Shown here: piece after piece, positions 55,051 to 64,000 of the stretch | How positions within the stretch are numbered: the first letter of the stretch is position 1 | Layout: each line of letters opens with the position of its first letter | Source: Pseudomonas sp. B21-048 | GTDB taxonomy: Bacteria > Pseudomonadota > Gammaproteobacteria > Pseudomonadales > Pseudomonadaceae | Direction of reading: 5' to 3' | Assembly (NCBI RefSeq): GCF_024748615.1 | Contig: NZ_CP087168.1 | Location: 3,782,001-3,846,000 of the forward strand | DNA length: 64,000 nucleotides | Notes under the pieces: model-generated | Seen by the model: the letters and a program-made list of their open reading frames with translations, nothing else | The model's database searches: none | What the model was told of the DNA's origin: nothing | Program-made: the position numbers and the translations under genes

Positions 55051-55091
55051 GCGACGCAACCCCTACTTAATGGATCTGAACTGAACACAAC

Positions 55092-55652
55092 TCACTGAGG
55101 CGTTTTGGCCGTCGGCAAGAGGTGCTCCTTGAACGGTATATCAGCGGGTACGCTGATTCCGCTGGCAAGCCACTGACTGCTCCACCCCAGGATCAGGTTT
55201 TTGGACCAGTCTGCAACCAATAGAAATTTTGGCACGAGTTGTGATTGTTGCCACCACCCGTCCTGCTGTACCGGCCCCAGGCTCAACAGCCCGACCGCCA
55301 CAACCACCAGCAACACGCCACGCGCTGCGCCGAAGGCCATGCCGAGGAATCGATCGGTCCCGGACAGCCCGGTGACGCGAACCAATTCGCCGATAAGATA
55401 ATTGATCATTGCGCCTACGATTAAAGTGGCGACAAACATGATGGCACAGCCTGTGATCACACGAGCCGACGGCGTTTCGATGTATCCGCCGAGGTACTCG
55501 GACAATGAACCACCGAACATCCAGGCAACGGCTCCTGCGATGATCCAGGTCAGCAGCGAGAGTGCTTCCTTGACGAAGCCGCGGCTCAGACTGATCAAAG
55601 CGGAGATGGCGATGATTGCAACGATCGCCCAGTCAACCCAGGTAAATGGCAC
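55092..55652 (-). CDS. cvpA: CvpA family membrane protein
   Basis: A 186-residue inner-membrane protein with four predicted helices (WAIVAIIAISALISLSRG, LLTWIIAGAVAWMFGG, VITGCAIMFVATLIVGAMIN, GVLLVVVAVGLLSLG). The block SRGFVKEALSLLTWI near residues 23-37 and GTDRFLGMAFGAARG near residue 98 are family hallmarks. In E. coli it is required for colicin V production and affects envelope homeostasis. Coupled in order with purF. Confidence 0.92.
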   Translation of the reverse strand: MPFTWVDWAIVAIIAISALISLSRGFVKEALSLLTWIIAGAVAWMFGGSLSEYLGGYIETPSARVITGCAIMFVATLIVGAMINYLIGELVRVTGLSGTDRFLGMAFGAARGVLLVVVAVGLLSLGPVQQDGWWQQSQLVPKFLLVADWSKNLILGWSSQWLASGISVPADIPFKEHLLPTAKTPQ

Positions 55653-55750
55653 AGTGCAGCCTACAGACGGATAAGGCGGCGCATTTTAGCAGAGCCCATG
55701 GCTGTCGGTAAGCTGAGATTGTCAGTGCTTTTCAAATCGGGGCGATAGTT

Positions 55751-56413
55751 TTAGCCGCGCTCAGGTTGAAAACGCACCACAAAGCCCTTGAGGTTCTGCT
55801 GGCGGCTCAACAAATCACGCAGACGATCGGCTTCCGCGCGCTCGATCAATGGCCCGACGAACACCCGATTTTTGCCATCCGAGGTGCGGATATAGGCGTT
55901 GTAGCCTTGGCTACGCAGGGTTTTCTGCAGACTTTCAGCGCTTTCACGACTCGACAGGCTCGCCAGTTGCACCGACCAACTGACCGACAGGCCATTGGCA
56001 TCGACGCGGCTTGGGGTGGTGGCCGGCTTGCCCGGCGCGACAGCAATCGGCTGGGCAGGGGCCGGCACAGGCTTGGCGACTGGCGTCGGAGGGGGGGTGA
56101 CCGGTTTGGCTGCCGATGGCACTGATGGAACGGGAGCGCTTGGTGCGATGGGTGTCGACGGCGCTTGCTGCTCGGCAATTTCGTCATCGCTTGGCACCGG
56201 TTCCTGCGGCAAGGCTTGCGGTTCAGGCACCACCACCGGCTCGACCTGCACGTGCGGCACGGCTGGCGCTTGTGGTGCAGCCGGAGCATCGACCCTCACC
56301 TGGCGCTGTTCGTCCTGACGGGAAAACAGCATCGGCAGGAAAATCACCGCCAGCGCCACCAACACCAGGGCTCCGACCATGCGCTGCTTGTACGCCTTAT
56401 CCAGCAAAGCCAT
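55751..56413 (-). CDS. SPOR-domain cell division protein, DedD-like
   Basis: A 220-residue membrane protein. A short cytoplasmic N-terminus ([14 protein letters not shown]), one membrane helix (ALVLVALAVIFLPMLFS), a Pro/Ala/Val-rich periplasmic linker (about residues 40-140) and a C-terminal SPOR domain (WSVQLASLSSRESAESLQKT, RTSDGKNRVFVGPLIERAEA) that binds denuded septal peptidoglycan. This is the DedD architecture, and DedD also sits between folC and cvpA in E. coli. ATG 56413 was chosen since [15 protein letters not shown] is the membrane-anchor start; the long frame upstream is folC antisense. It overlaps the folC 3' end by 17 bp. Confidence 0.88.
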   Translation of the reverse strand: MALLDKAYKQRMVGALVLVALAVIFLPMLFSRQDEQRQVRVDAPAAPQAPAVPHVQVEPVVVPEPQALPQEPVPSDDEIAEQQAPSTPIAPSAPVPSVPSAAKPVTPPPTPVAKPVPAPAQPIAVAPGKPATTPSRVDANGLSVSWSVQLASLSSRESAESLQKTLRSQGYNAYIRTSDGKNRVFVGPLIERAEADRLRDLLSRQQNLKGFVVRFQPERG

Positions 56414-57704
56414 TTGCCGCTTCCTCCGTGGAGTGCCGGGCCAGCCACTCAAGGGCCTCGGCGACACAATAAAATGATCCGAACAATAAAATCTCGTCGT
56501 CGCTCGTCGCCTGTGCACACTGCCCTTCCAGGGCGGCGGCCACGCTTTCATAAGACGTTACCGAGGCGCCAAGGCTCTGCAACGCCGCGTGCAACGGCTC
56601 AACGGGCCGCGACCGTGGCGAATCCAGCGGGGCGACAGCCCAATGCTGAACACTAGCATTCAATTCACCGACAACACCTTCCAGATCCTTGTCCGCCAAC
56701 AACCCGAACACCGCCAGACGTCTGCCGGCCGGCGGTCGGCTGGCCAGACGACGGGCCAGATACTCCGCCGCATGGGGATTGTGCCCCACGTCCAGCAGCA
56801 GATTCAGTCGCCTGCCTTGCCAGTCGAACTGACGGCGATCAAGACGACCGACCACCCGCGTCGCTTTCAGCGCTTCAATAATCTGCGCACCCACCCAAGG
56901 CAGACCGAGCAGCAGGTAAGCCTGCAAGGCCAGTGCGGCGTTTTCCATTGGCAAATCGAGCAATGGCAGATCATGCAACTCGACCGCACGCCCTTGAGCG
57001 TCAAGGCCGCGCCATTGCCAGTTGTGATCGGTGACACCCAGATCGAAATCACGCCCACGCAGGAAAAACGGGCAATTGAGCTCGCGCGCTTTATCCAGCA
57101 GAGGTTGAGGGGGATTCAGATCACCACAGAGCGCAGGCGCGCCCTGGCGGAAAATGCCGGCTTTTTCGAAAGCCACGGATTCGCGGGTATCGCCCAGGTA
57201 ATCCGCATGATCGACGCCGATGCTGGTGACCAGCGCCATGTCCGCATCGACCACGTTGACCGTATCCAGACGCCCGCCCAGCCCGACTTCCAGCACCACC
57301 GCATCAAGCCCTGCCTGTTGAAACAGCCAGAACGCCGCCAAGGTGCCCATTTCGAAGTACGTCAGGGAAGTGTCGCCACGACCGGCCTCGACCGCCGCGA
57401 AGGCTTCGCACAGCTCGGCATCAGTCGCTTCGACGCCATTGACCTGCACCCGCTCGTTGTAACGCAGCAGGTGCGGAGAATTGTAGACACCGACGTTCAG
57501 GCCCTGCGCCCGCAGCAATGAAGCCACGAATGCGCAGGTAGAACCCTTGCCGTTGGTGCCGGTGACCGTGATCACCCGAGGCGCCGGCTTGCCCAGTCCC
57601 ATGCGGGACGCTACCTGTTGCGAACGCTCCAGCCCCATGTCGATGGCCGAAGGATGCAACTGTTCAAGGTAGGCGAGCCACTCGCCAAGGGTACGCTCGG
57701 TCAT
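56397..57704 (-). CDS. folC: Bifunctional folylpolyglutamate / dihydrofolate synthase
   Basis: A 435-residue Mur-ligase-like enzyme that adds glutamate to folates and makes dihydrofolate. The ATP loop [14 protein letters not shown] lies near residues 46-59, [15 protein letters not shown] and the Mg site [12 protein letters not shown] follow, and the C-terminal domain begins [15 protein letters not shown]. It overlaps accD by 4 bp at its start and the SPOR gene by 17 bp, so it lies inside the accD-folC-dedD series, conserved from E. coli to Pseudomonas. Confidence 0.95.
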   Translation of the reverse strand: MTERTLGEWLAYLEQLHPSAIDMGLERSQQVASRMGLGKPAPRVITVTGTNGKGSTCAFVASLLRAQGLNVGVYNSPHLLRYNERVQVNGVEATDAELCEAFAAVEAGRGDTSLTYFEMGTLAAFWLFQQAGLDAVVLEVGLGGRLDTVNVVDADMALVTSIGVDHADYLGDTRESVAFEKAGIFRQGAPALCGDLNPPQPLLDKARELNCPFFLRGRDFDLGVTDHNWQWRGLDAQGRAVELHDLPLLDLPMENAALALQAYLLLGLPWVGAQIIEALKATRVVGRLDRRQFDWQGRRLNLLLDVGHNPHAAEYLARRLASRPPAGRRLAVFGLLADKDLEGVVGELNASVQHWAVAPLDSPRSRPVEPLHAALQSLGASVTSYESVAAALEGQCAQATSDDEILLFGSFYCVAEALEWLARHSTEEAANGFAG

Positions 57705-58621
57705 ATGTTCGCAGGTACCGGCGGAACCACGATCGGCTCGATTGGCGCGGCGACGAACTTTGGCGTCGGCAGGCCCATCATTTGTGCCAGCAGGTTGCCC
57801 AGACGCGGACGCAGTTCCTGACGGTGAATAATCATGTCGATCGCGCCGTGTTCCAGCAGGAACTCGCTGCGCTGGAAACCTTCCGGCAGTTTTTCGCGCA
57901 CGGTCTGCTCGATCACGCGCGGACCGGCGAAACCGATCAGGGCTTTCGGCTCACCGACGATTACGTCGCCGAGCATCGCCAGACTGGCGGAAACACCGCC
58001 GTAGACCGGGTCGGTCAGTACCGAGATGAACGGAATGCCTTCTTCACGCAGACGCGCCAGCACCGCGGAGGTCTTGGCCATTTGCATCAGGGAGATCAGC
58101 GCTTCCTGCATCCGCGCACCACCGGAGGCGGCAAAGCAGATCATCGGGCAACGGTTTTCCAGAGCGTAATTGGCGGCGCGCACGAAGCGCTCACCGACGA
58201 TGGCGCCCATCGAGCCACCCATGAAGGAAAATTCGAAGGCCGATACCACCACCGGCATACCCAGCAGGGTGCCGCTCATGGAGATCAGTGCATCTTTTTC
58301 GCCGGTCTGCTTTTGCGCAGCGGTCAGGCGATCCTTGTACTTCTTGCCGTCGCGGAATTTCAGACGGTCAACCGGCTCCAGGTCCGCGCCCAGTTCGGCA
58401 CGGCCTTCTGCGTCGAGGAAGATGTCGATGCGCGCGCGCGCGCCGATACGCATGTGGTGGTTGCACTTTGGGCAAACGTCCAGGGTCTTTTCCAGCTCGG
58501 GACGATACAACACCGCCTCGCAAGACGGGCATTTGTGCCACAAACCTTCAGGCACCGAGCTCTTCTTGACCTCGGAACGCATGATCGAAGGGATCAGTTT
58601 GTCTACTAACCAGTTGCTCAT
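57701..58621 (-). CDS. accD: Acetyl-CoA carboxylase carboxyltransferase beta subunit
   Basis: A 306-residue subunit that, with AccA, moves the carboxyl group from biotin to acetyl-CoA, the first step of fatty acid synthesis. The N-terminal zinc ribbon is formed by CPSCEAVLY and CPKCNHHM. The crotonase-like core includes [30 protein letters not shown] and [15 protein letters not shown] 58621 with GGAGAAAG ahead of it gives [17 protein letters not shown]; the longer frame to 58750 is not conserved. It is 232 bp downstream of trpF. Confidence 0.96.
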   Translation of the reverse strand: MSNWLVDKLIPSIMRSEVKKSSVPEGLWHKCPSCEAVLYRPELEKTLDVCPKCNHHMRIGARARIDIFLDAEGRAELGADLEPVDRLKFRDGKKYKDRLTAAQKQTGEKDALISMSGTLLGMPVVVSAFEFSFMGGSMGAIVGERFVRAANYALENRCPMICFAASGGARMQEALISLMQMAKTSAVLARLREEGIPFISVLTDPVYGGVSASLAMLGDVIVGEPKALIGFAGPRVIEQTVREKLPEGFQRSEFLLEHGAIDMIIHRQELRPRLGNLLAQMMGLPTPKFVAAPIEPIVVPPVPANI

Positions 58622-58853
58622 GCTTTCTTTCTCCAGTACCGGCGGCCCGAACGCTCTGGTTCGCAGCCCCGCGTATGCCCTTGAGCTAAATTCATGTGTG
58701 TGGCGATGATCGATGGCTTGCCGGGTCAGCGAGAGGTGACCTGCGTACAACCCAAAACATCCTCAGCCATTGCTGCTTTGTGCAAGTGCGCCTGTTTTAC
58801 ACAGAGCAGTGGACGGCGGCAGTCTGCCAGCCGTCACATCAACGTAGGCGCTT

Positions 58854-59477
58854 CTACACAGCGCCTATAACTGCCTTGATGAATGCCTGAATCTTTGCGT
58901 GATCCTTGATGCCCTTGCTCGCTTCCACTCCACCGCTGACATCCACCGCATAAGGCCGAACCCGGGCAATCGCCTCGGCGACGTTGTCTGGCGTCAAGCC
59001 GCCCGCCAGGATGATCGGTTTGCTCAGGCCTTGCGGTATCAGTGACCAGTCAAAGGCTTCACCGGTTCCGCCGGGAACGCCTTCGACATAGGTGTCGAGC
59101 AGGATCCCGCTGGCACTGGCGTAGGCATCGCAAGCGGCTGCGATGTCATCACCGGCCTTGACCCGCAACACCTTGATGTAAGGCCGGTGCCAGCTTTCAC
59201 AGTCGGCCGCGGTCTCGTCGCCATGGAACTGCAACAGGTCCAGCGGCACAGCATCGAGGATTTCCCCCAATTCACAGCGGCTGGCGTTGACGAACAAACC
59301 CACGGTGGTCACGAACGGCGGCAAAGCCTTGATGATCGCCCTCGCCTGCTGGAACGTCACGGCGCGCGGGCTTTTAGCGTAGAACACAAATCCGATGGCA
59401 TCGGCCCCGGCCTCGACCGCTGCCAACGCATCTTCTATGCGGGTAATCCCACAAATTTTGCTGCGAACGGCTGGCAT
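58854..59477 (-). CDS. trpF: Phosphoribosylanthranilate isomerase
   Basis: A 207-residue TIM-barrel enzyme of tryptophan synthesis. The catalytic Cys is in [12 protein letters not shown] (near residue 9) and Asp in [17 protein letters not shown]. The phosphate-binding ends are [11 protein letters not shown] and [15 protein letters not shown]. It is a stand-alone TrpF, not fused to TrpC, as in all pseudomonads. The truA-trpF-accD-folC order matches PA3114-PA3111. Confidence 0.95.
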   Translation of the reverse strand: MPAVRSKICGITRIEDALAAVEAGADAIGFVFYAKSPRAVTFQQARAIIKALPPFVTTVGLFVNASRCELGEILDAVPLDLLQFHGDETAADCESWHRPYIKVLRVKAGDDIAAACDAYASASGILLDTYVEGVPGGTGEAFDWSLIPQGLSKPIILAGGLTPDNVAEAIARVRPYAVDVSGGVEASKGIKDHAKIQAFIKAVIGAV

Positions 59478-59540
59478 GTCGATAGAACCTCAGGACAAAT
59501 CCGGGAAAGTCCCGGATGGTAACAAAAGCGTTCGAGGGCG

Positions 59541-60365
59541 TCAGCCGTCAAGTTCCGAGAAACCAGTGAGGAAGTGTGGGCCGATGTAACGCTCGGGCAA
59601 TTCGAACTCGTCGCGATACTCGACCTGTACCAGATACAGGCCAAACGGATGGGCCGTCACCCCGCCGGAACGACGAATACGACTTTCCAGCACTTCCTTC
59701 ATCCATTCCACGGGACGTTCGCCGGCACCAATGGTCATCAGCACGCCGGCGATGTTGCGCACCATGTGGTGCAGGAACGCGCTGGCGCGGATATCCAGCA
59801 CGATCATTTTGCCATGGCGGGTGACGCGCAGGTGATGCAGCTCCTTGATCGGCGACTTGGCCTGGCACTGGCCGGCGCGGAATGCGCTGAAGTCGTGGGT
59901 GCCTACCAGATACTGAGCAGCCTCGGACATGCACTCGACGTCCAGTGGACGGTGATTCCAGGTGATTTCTTCGTTCAGGTGCGCCGGGCGGATCTGATCG
60001 TTGTAGATCACGTAGCGATACCGCCGGGCGATGGCCTTGAACCGCGCATGGAAATCCGCCGGCATAACCTTGGCCCAGCTGACGCTGACGTCGTGCGGCA
60101 AGTTGATGTTGGCACCCATGACCCAAGCCTTCATCGAACGCTCGACCTGGGTATCGAAATGCACCACTTGCCCGCAAGCATGCACACCGGCGTCGGTGCG
60201 TCCGGCGCAATGCAGCGACACGGGTGAGTCGGCGACTTTGGACAAGGCCTTTTCGAGGGTTTCCTGCACCGTGGCCACACCGGAGGCCTGACGCTGCCAG
60301 CCGCGATAACGCGAGCCTTTGTATTCAACGCCCAACGCGATCCGGAAAAAGCCGTCGGCCGCCAT
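59541..60365 (-). CDS. truA: tRNA pseudouridine synthase A
   Basis: Makes pseudouridine at positions 38-40 of tRNA anticodon stems. The 274-residue protein has the catalytic Asp in CAGRTDAGVHACGQV, and the elements GVEYKGSRYRGWQRQ and FLHHMVRNIAGVLMTIGAGE. The start is uncertain: ATG 60365 (MAADGFFRIALGVEY) is used; TTG 60395 (LANIDNPAAEM) would give ten more residues. The frame upstream to 60524 is unlikely to be translated. The fimV gene, normally just upstream in pseudomonads, is not present. Confidence 0.92.
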   Translation of the reverse strand: MAADGFFRIALGVEYKGSRYRGWQRQASGVATVQETLEKALSKVADSPVSLHCAGRTDAGVHACGQVVHFDTQVERSMKAWVMGANINLPHDVSVSWAKVMPADFHARFKAIARRYRYVIYNDQIRPAHLNEEITWNHRPLDVECMSEAAQYLVGTHDFSAFRAGQCQAKSPIKELHHLRVTRHGKMIVLDIRASAFLHHMVRNIAGVLMTIGAGERPVEWMKEVLESRIRRSGGVTAHPFGLYLVQVEYRDEFELPERYIGPHFLTGFSELDG

Positions 60366-60768
60366 TTCGGCGGCCGGATTATCTATATTTGCCAAGGGGG
60401 TGACAGCCTGCTGATCTACGCAAAGGCAGGCATTATAAGGCCGCTGGACCGGGACGCCAGCGCTGCATGTTTCCCCGCCCTGCCCGACCGGCGCAATGCC
60501 GGTTCTAATGTTGAACGGAGGCAAGCTTGTTCCACCGGAAAACTGGCGCTAAGCATAAATAATGCCGACCACCCAACGGCCACAGGTTTCGCGTCCAGAC
60601 TGCCTGGTATTGGGGCAAGCCCCCCTCATCCCACATCCATACGTGTCGGTTTTTTACAAAAAAATCGTTGAATGACGCTTTTTACGCGGTATGTGCCGCT
60701 TTCTGCCTTGCTCTGCAAGCGTGTCTCTACGATCCTTCAAGAACAACGAAAACACCCGAGAAACTGCC
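60366..60768. other. Gap between divergent truA and CBS gene, no gene seen
   Basis: About 400 bp. It contains a palindrome-like CCGGCGCAATGCCGG (60489-60503) and AT-rich stretches near 60640-60670 that may include the CBS gene promoter. No reading frame with family resemblance was found, and no fimV remnant. The sequence is probably a rearrangement site relative to other pseudomonads. Confidence 0.5.
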
Positions 60769-61209
60769 ATGAAGACCGTCGCCCAACTGCTCAAGTTAAA
60801 GGCCCAACAGAATCAGGAAGTCCATACCATTGCGCCTCATCAAATGGTGCTGGAAGCGCTGATGGTGATGGCCTCGAAAAACGTCGGTGCGTTGCCGGTC
60901 GTGAAAGAGGGCAAAGTGGTCGGCATCATCAGCGAGCGGGACTATGCTCGCAAACTGGTGCTCAAGGGGCGTTCCTCCGTCGGCACACCGGTCAGCGACA
61001 TCATGGTAGCGCCGGTCATCACCGTAGACACCCATCAAACCGTCGAAACCTGCATGGGCATCATGTCCGAAAAACGCCTGCGACATTTGCCGGTGGTGGA
61101 AAACGGCGAATTGATAGGCCTGCTGTCGATCGGTGACCTGGTCAAGGAAGCCATCGCTGAACAGGCTGAACTGATTCGGCAGTTGGAGCAGTACATTCGC
61201 GGCGAGTGA
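60769..61209 (+). CDS. CBS-pair domain protein
   Basis: A 146-residue protein consisting almost only of two CBS domains: VHTIAPHQMVLEALMVMASK with VGALPVVKEGKVVGIISERDYARK, and VITVDTHQTVETCMGIMSEK with LRHLPVVENGELIGLLSIGDLVK. Such stand-alone modules bind adenine nucleotides such as AMP, ATP or NADH and report energy state. The last residues (EAIAEQAELIRQLEQYIRGE) form an amphipathic helix for dimerisation or partner binding. ATG 60769 starts the conserved MKTVAQLLKLK; the upstream extension is not conserved. The partner is unknown. Confidence 0.85.
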   Translation: MKTVAQLLKLKAQQNQEVHTIAPHQMVLEALMVMASKNVGALPVVKEGKVVGIISERDYARKLVLKGRSSVGTPVSDIMVAPVITVDTHQTVETCMGIMSEKRLRHLPVVENGELIGLLSIGDLVKEAIAEQAELIRQLEQYIRGE

Positions 61210-61227
61210 TCCTGTGGCGATGTGTTC

Positions 61228-61848
61228 CTATGGCCAATGCCGCGCGAAAACCGGTGCCAATGCCGGGTGTCGGTCAAAGCGTTCGAGCCAGGCGGAGAAC
61301 CCCGGCCGCGCGGTGCGCAAGTGCTCCCGCGTACCCGCCCAGCGCGTCACCACCGCCGCCAGAATATCCAGGGCGCCCGGCGCGCCCTCACCCAGGTACA
61401 ACTTGCCGGCGAACTGATCGGCAAACACTTCCCAACTCCAATGCAGACGTTGGCGCGCACCGGCCATTAGATTTTCCCTCGATGATTCGTCCGCCTCGGC
61501 CAGCCAGCGTTCGGGATAATCGATGATGCCGATGGCGGCATAGCAATTGCTGACGATGTACACCAGGCCCCGAATAACCTGATCGCGCTTGAGCGGGTTT
61601 TCCGGTAGCAGGTTCGACGCAGGGAACGTGAGGCCCAGATGGATCAGGATCGCCGCACTCTCGGTGAGTACACCGCCATCGGGCAATTGCAGGGTGGGAA
61701 TCTGCTTGAGCGGGTTGAGCTTCTCCAACGCCTGCACCGACTCCTGGGACGATGAAACATCGATGAAGCGATAAGGAACCTCGCACAGTTCCAACGCCGC
61801 TTCGATGGCGGCCGCACCCGAGTTTTGATGCCCATAGAGCTGATACAT
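61228..61848 (-). CDS. Glutathione S-transferase family protein
   Basis: A 206-residue GST. The thioredoxin-like N-terminal domain includes NSGAAAIEAALELCEVPYRF (active-site Ser near residue 10) and NPLKQIPTLQLPDGGVLTES with the cis-Pro and the glutathione gamma-glutamyl loop (TES). The C-terminal helical domain includes LYLGEGAPGALDILAAVVTRW. This fits the bacterial beta/theta-like GSTs; the substrate is not predictable. It converges with the CBS gene 18 bp away. Confidence 0.87.
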   Translation of the reverse strand: MYQLYGHQNSGAAAIEAALELCEVPYRFIDVSSSQESVQALEKLNPLKQIPTLQLPDGGVLTESAAILIHLGLTFPASNLLPENPLKRDQVIRGLVYIVSNCYAAIGIIDYPERWLAEADESSRENLMAGARQRLHWSWEVFADQFAGKLYLGEGAPGALDILAAVVTRWAGTREHLRTARPGFSAWLERFDRHPALAPVFARHWP

Positions 61849-61969
61849 GACTAAATCTCCTCTGCGACCCTTTCTTTGTAGCAGTTGCCGAAGATTGCGT
61901 TCGAATCTCTTATCAGCGCCAGTCAGTCAAGGCTTGTACACCGCTTCCACACCTCCCCTTCTGGCTCGG

Positions 61970-63064
61970 TCACATCCCCGCGCGCTTCATACAGCGCTGA
62001 TAACGCTCATCGACTCGCTTGGCGAACCACGCCGTAGTGAGTTTGCGAGTGATTTTCGGGCTTTGCAGCACAATCCCTGGCAACACCGCACGGGGTAATG
62101 GCCGGCCTTCAGCCTGCTCGGCCAAGGCGAACACGCGCCGATACAGCTTGGTGTCCTCGAATTCGAGACTGTTACCCTCCTCCAGTTGATCGCGAATGGT
62201 CGGGTTACGCATGTCCAATCGCTTGCCGAGCGTGCGCACCGCCAATTCTGTGGTGTCAGGCATGATCGAGCCGTGGCGCACCAGATCGCCATCCAGCATC
62301 AGTGCAATGCCCGTCGCACGACTTACCGCGTTCTGAAATGCCGCATTGCGGCTGGCGTACCAACCGGCGTTGTAATCAGCGAAGCGATACAGCGGTTGCT
62401 TGTAGCTCACCGGATAACCGAGCAAGTGGGCAATACCGAAATACAGGCCACCACGGCGCGTGAACACTTCGCGGCGAATCGAGCCATCCACCGGATAGGG
62501 ATAATTGCGCGCCTGCTGCTCGGCGAAGTCGATGCTGACCTGCATCGGCCCACCGGTGTGCACTGGGTTGAAACCATCGAACAGCGTCCGCCCCATGGGC
62601 ACCATGCCGATGAAGTCATCGAACATCGCGCTGAGTTCTTTTTCACTGCGCGCGGCATTCAGTCGATCGCTGTAACTTTTGCCATTGGGTGAATTCACCT
62701 GCAAGGCACCGCTCACCAACAGGCTGGGGATGTGAGCCTTGGCGGCGCGGCGGTCAATCTCGTCCCGGGCGATCTTGCCCAGGCCCGGCACCGGTGGATC
62801 AACCTGAAACGTCGATTCCTGCTCAGTGACCGCGAGTACCGAACACAGGTTTTGTGTGGTCGGCGAAACATTCTGCGCGGTAAACGCCGCGTAAATATCC
62901 GTGGCCCAACCCTGACGGTCGACTGTCTTGGCCGGGAGCAGACGCAGGATCTCTGCCTTGACCTCGGCAGCCTTGCGGGCCGGCGGTTCCTGAGTGCGCT
63001 GGGTACCGCAACCGGCCAGGAGCAACAACGCCGCGAGGCTCATGATCAATCGATTGGCTTGCAT
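61970..63064 (-). CDS. DUF1615 family lipoprotein
   Basis: A 364-residue secreted lipoprotein with lipobox LLAGC (Cys19). The mature part shows the DUF1615 pattern: LCSVLAVTEQESTFQVDPPV near residues 75-95, LLVSGALQVNS, MVPMGRTLFDGFNPVHTGGP, RRGGLYFGIAHLLGYP, and RFADYNAGWYASRNAAFQNA. The Glu after VTEQES, together with the YNAGW motif, resembles the soluble-lytic-transglycosylase arrangement, so action on peptidoglycan is possible. That is an inference and the family function is unestablished. It is divergent from the monooxygenase gene across about 190 bp. Confidence 0.83.
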   Translation of the reverse strand: MQANRLIMSLAALLLLAGCGTQRTQEPPARKAAEVKAEILRLLPAKTVDRQGWATDIYAAFTAQNVSPTTQNLCSVLAVTEQESTFQVDPPVPGLGKIARDEIDRRAAKAHIPSLLVSGALQVNSPNGKSYSDRLNAARSEKELSAMFDDFIGMVPMGRTLFDGFNPVHTGGPMQVSIDFAEQQARNYPYPVDGSIRREVFTRRGGLYFGIAHLLGYPVSYKQPLYRFADYNAGWYASRNAAFQNAVSRATGIALMLDGDLVRHGSIMPDTTELAVRTLGKRLDMRNPTIRDQLEEGNSLEFEDTKLYRRVFALAEQAEGRPLPRAVLPGIVLQSPKITRKLTTAWFAKRVDERYQRCMKRAGM

Positions 63065-63256
63065 GGTGCTCCATCAAAATCCGTTGAGCCAGGTTAACCA
63101 TACGATCAATGGCATGGCGCAGGCTATGACTGTGACGGTCGCGGACTGTTCCCCCGCCCCGTAGTGCTCAAGCCACGTTTTCCGTTGGGCAGCCGGGCGG
63201 CCGGTGCATCCCGGTTGAACCATACTTGATCCAGACACCCAGGAGGGAACAGGCTC

Positions 63257-64000
63257 ATGAACCGTAGCGATGTGCTGATCATCGGTGCTGGCCCAACCGG
63301 GCTGGTCCTGGCGCTGTGGCTGAGCAAACTGGGGATTGCGGTGCGGATTATCGACAAGACGTCGGCCCCCGGCACCACCTCGCGCGCACTGGCAGTGCAG
63401 GCTCGAACGCTTGAATTGTATCGCCAGCTCGACCTCAGCGCCGCCGTTGTACAAAACGGCCATAAAGTGGCCGCAGCGAATTTCTGGGTCAAGGGCCAAC
63501 CGGTCGCACGCCTGCCACTGAGTACCATCGGCGAGGGTCTGACGCCCTATGCGTTTCTGGAAATCTATCCGCAAGACGAGCACGAACGCCTGCTGATCGA
63601 ACGTTTGGAGGCTTTCGGTATTACGGTGGAGCGCGACACCGAACTGCAGAGCTTCGAGGAAACCGGCGACGGCATCACGGCGATACTGCGCTTGCCTGAT
63701 GGCCAGCAGGAAACCTGCCAGGCCTGTTACCTCGCCGGTTGCGACGGCGCCCGGTCGATTGTGCGCAAGACGCTGGACACCGGTTTTCCGGGCGGCACCT
63801 ACCAGCAGATTTTCTACGTGGCGGATGTGCAGGCTCGCGGCCCCACGTTCAACGGTGAACTGCATGTAGACCTCGACGAAGCTGACTTCCTCGCCGTTTT
63901 CCCCTTGTCCAGCGAAGGTCGCGCCCGACTGATCGGCACGGTTCGCGACGAGCGTGCCGACCGCGCCGAAACCCTCCAGTTTGAAGACGTCAGCAGCCGG
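63257..64000 (+). CDS. FAD-dependent aromatic monooxygenase, N-terminal part
   Basis: Gene running off the right edge; 248 codons are visible from ATG 63257, with AGGAGGGA (63241-63248) upstream. The product begins MNRSDVLIIGAGPTGLVLAL then WLSKLGIAVRIIDK, the FAD-binding GxGxxG motif of class A flavoprotein monooxygenases. LEIYPQDEHERLLIERLEAF and YLAGCDGARSIVRKTL (the GD motif that binds FAD ribose and NADPH) follow. This is the FAD_binding_3 family (PheA/TetX-like hydroxylases). The substrate and the C-terminus cannot be seen. Confidence 0.88.
   Translation, partial: MNRSDVLIIGAGPTGLVLALWLSKLGIAVRIIDKTSAPGTTSRALAVQARTLELYRQLDLSAAVVQNGHKVAAANFWVKGQPVARLPLSTIGEGLTPYAFLEIYPQDEHERLLIERLEAFGITVERDTELQSFEETGDGITAILRLPDGQQETCQACYLAGCDGARSIVRKTLDTGFPGGTYQQIFYVADVQARGPTFNGELHVDLDEADFLAVFPLSSEGRARLIGTVRDERADRAETLQFEDVSSR

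Overview
The window is chromosomal DNA of a Pseudomonas, most likely of the P. fluorescens group. The GC-rich coding is dense, with long antisense shadow frames. Gene order follows three blocks I know from P. aeruginosa PAO1 (recalled, not searched): lpxL/minCDE-rluA-apeB through algO to rdgC (PA3242-PA3263), ppiD-hupB-lon-clpX-clpP-tig-tRNAs-folD (PA1805-PA1796), and metZ-purF-cvpA-SPOR-folC-accD-trpF-truA (PA3107-PA3114). REP palindromes of the Pseudomonas type (arms such as GAGCAAGCTTCGCGCCTAC) lie in many gaps.

Layout. 1-5929: start of lpxL (leftward), then minC, minDE, rluA, a glycosyltransferase-like gene, apeB and a small membrane protein. 5958-12389: a leftward GntR/UTRA regulator divergent from a six-gene uptake operon (binding protein, alkaline-phosphatase-superfamily hydrolase, two permeases, ATPase, HAD phosphatase), with two PhnF-like operator matches in the gap. 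12500-20004: quinone oxidoreductase, the tail-specific protease Prc/AlgO, a decayed EAL-CBS-GGDEF gene whose 3' end is replaced by an accessory gene, a three-gene overlapping operon, a YkvA-family protein and an FKBP lipoprotein. 20256-23246: a RoxA-like dihaem cytochrome and a membrane-anchored catalase-family protein. 23392-23921: a duplicated tRNA-Val/tRNA-Asp pair.

24081-36945: rdgC, a guanidinium exporter (gdx) behind a clear guanidine-II (mini-ykkC) riboswitch, an LRR-protein kinase, a YebC-family regulator, an orphan short VgrG, cytochrome b561, a PLP desulfhydrase/deaminase, fadH, a nitrilase-fold protein without its catalytic Cys and Lys, an AraC regulator, a 28-residue small protein and a DUF2242 lipoprotein. 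37131-49215: the protein-quality-control block (ppiD, hupB, lon, clpX, clpP, tig), tRNAs, folD and pbpG. lon has a good sigma-32 promoter match. 49399-64000: a puuB-like oxidase, more tRNA-Asp/Val genes, an SDR with metZ, purF-cvpA, the SPOR-folC-accD-trpF-truA series, then CBS, GST, DUF1615 and FAD-monooxygenase genes.

Most of the window is ordinary Pseudomonas core genome. The points most worth following are the phosphorus-compound uptake and hydrolysis operon with its operators, the guanidine-II riboswitch, the broken c-di-GMP gene with accessory DNA at its end, the cytochrome/catalase pair, the pseudo-nitrilase, the LRR-kinase, and the apparent absence of fimV next to truA.
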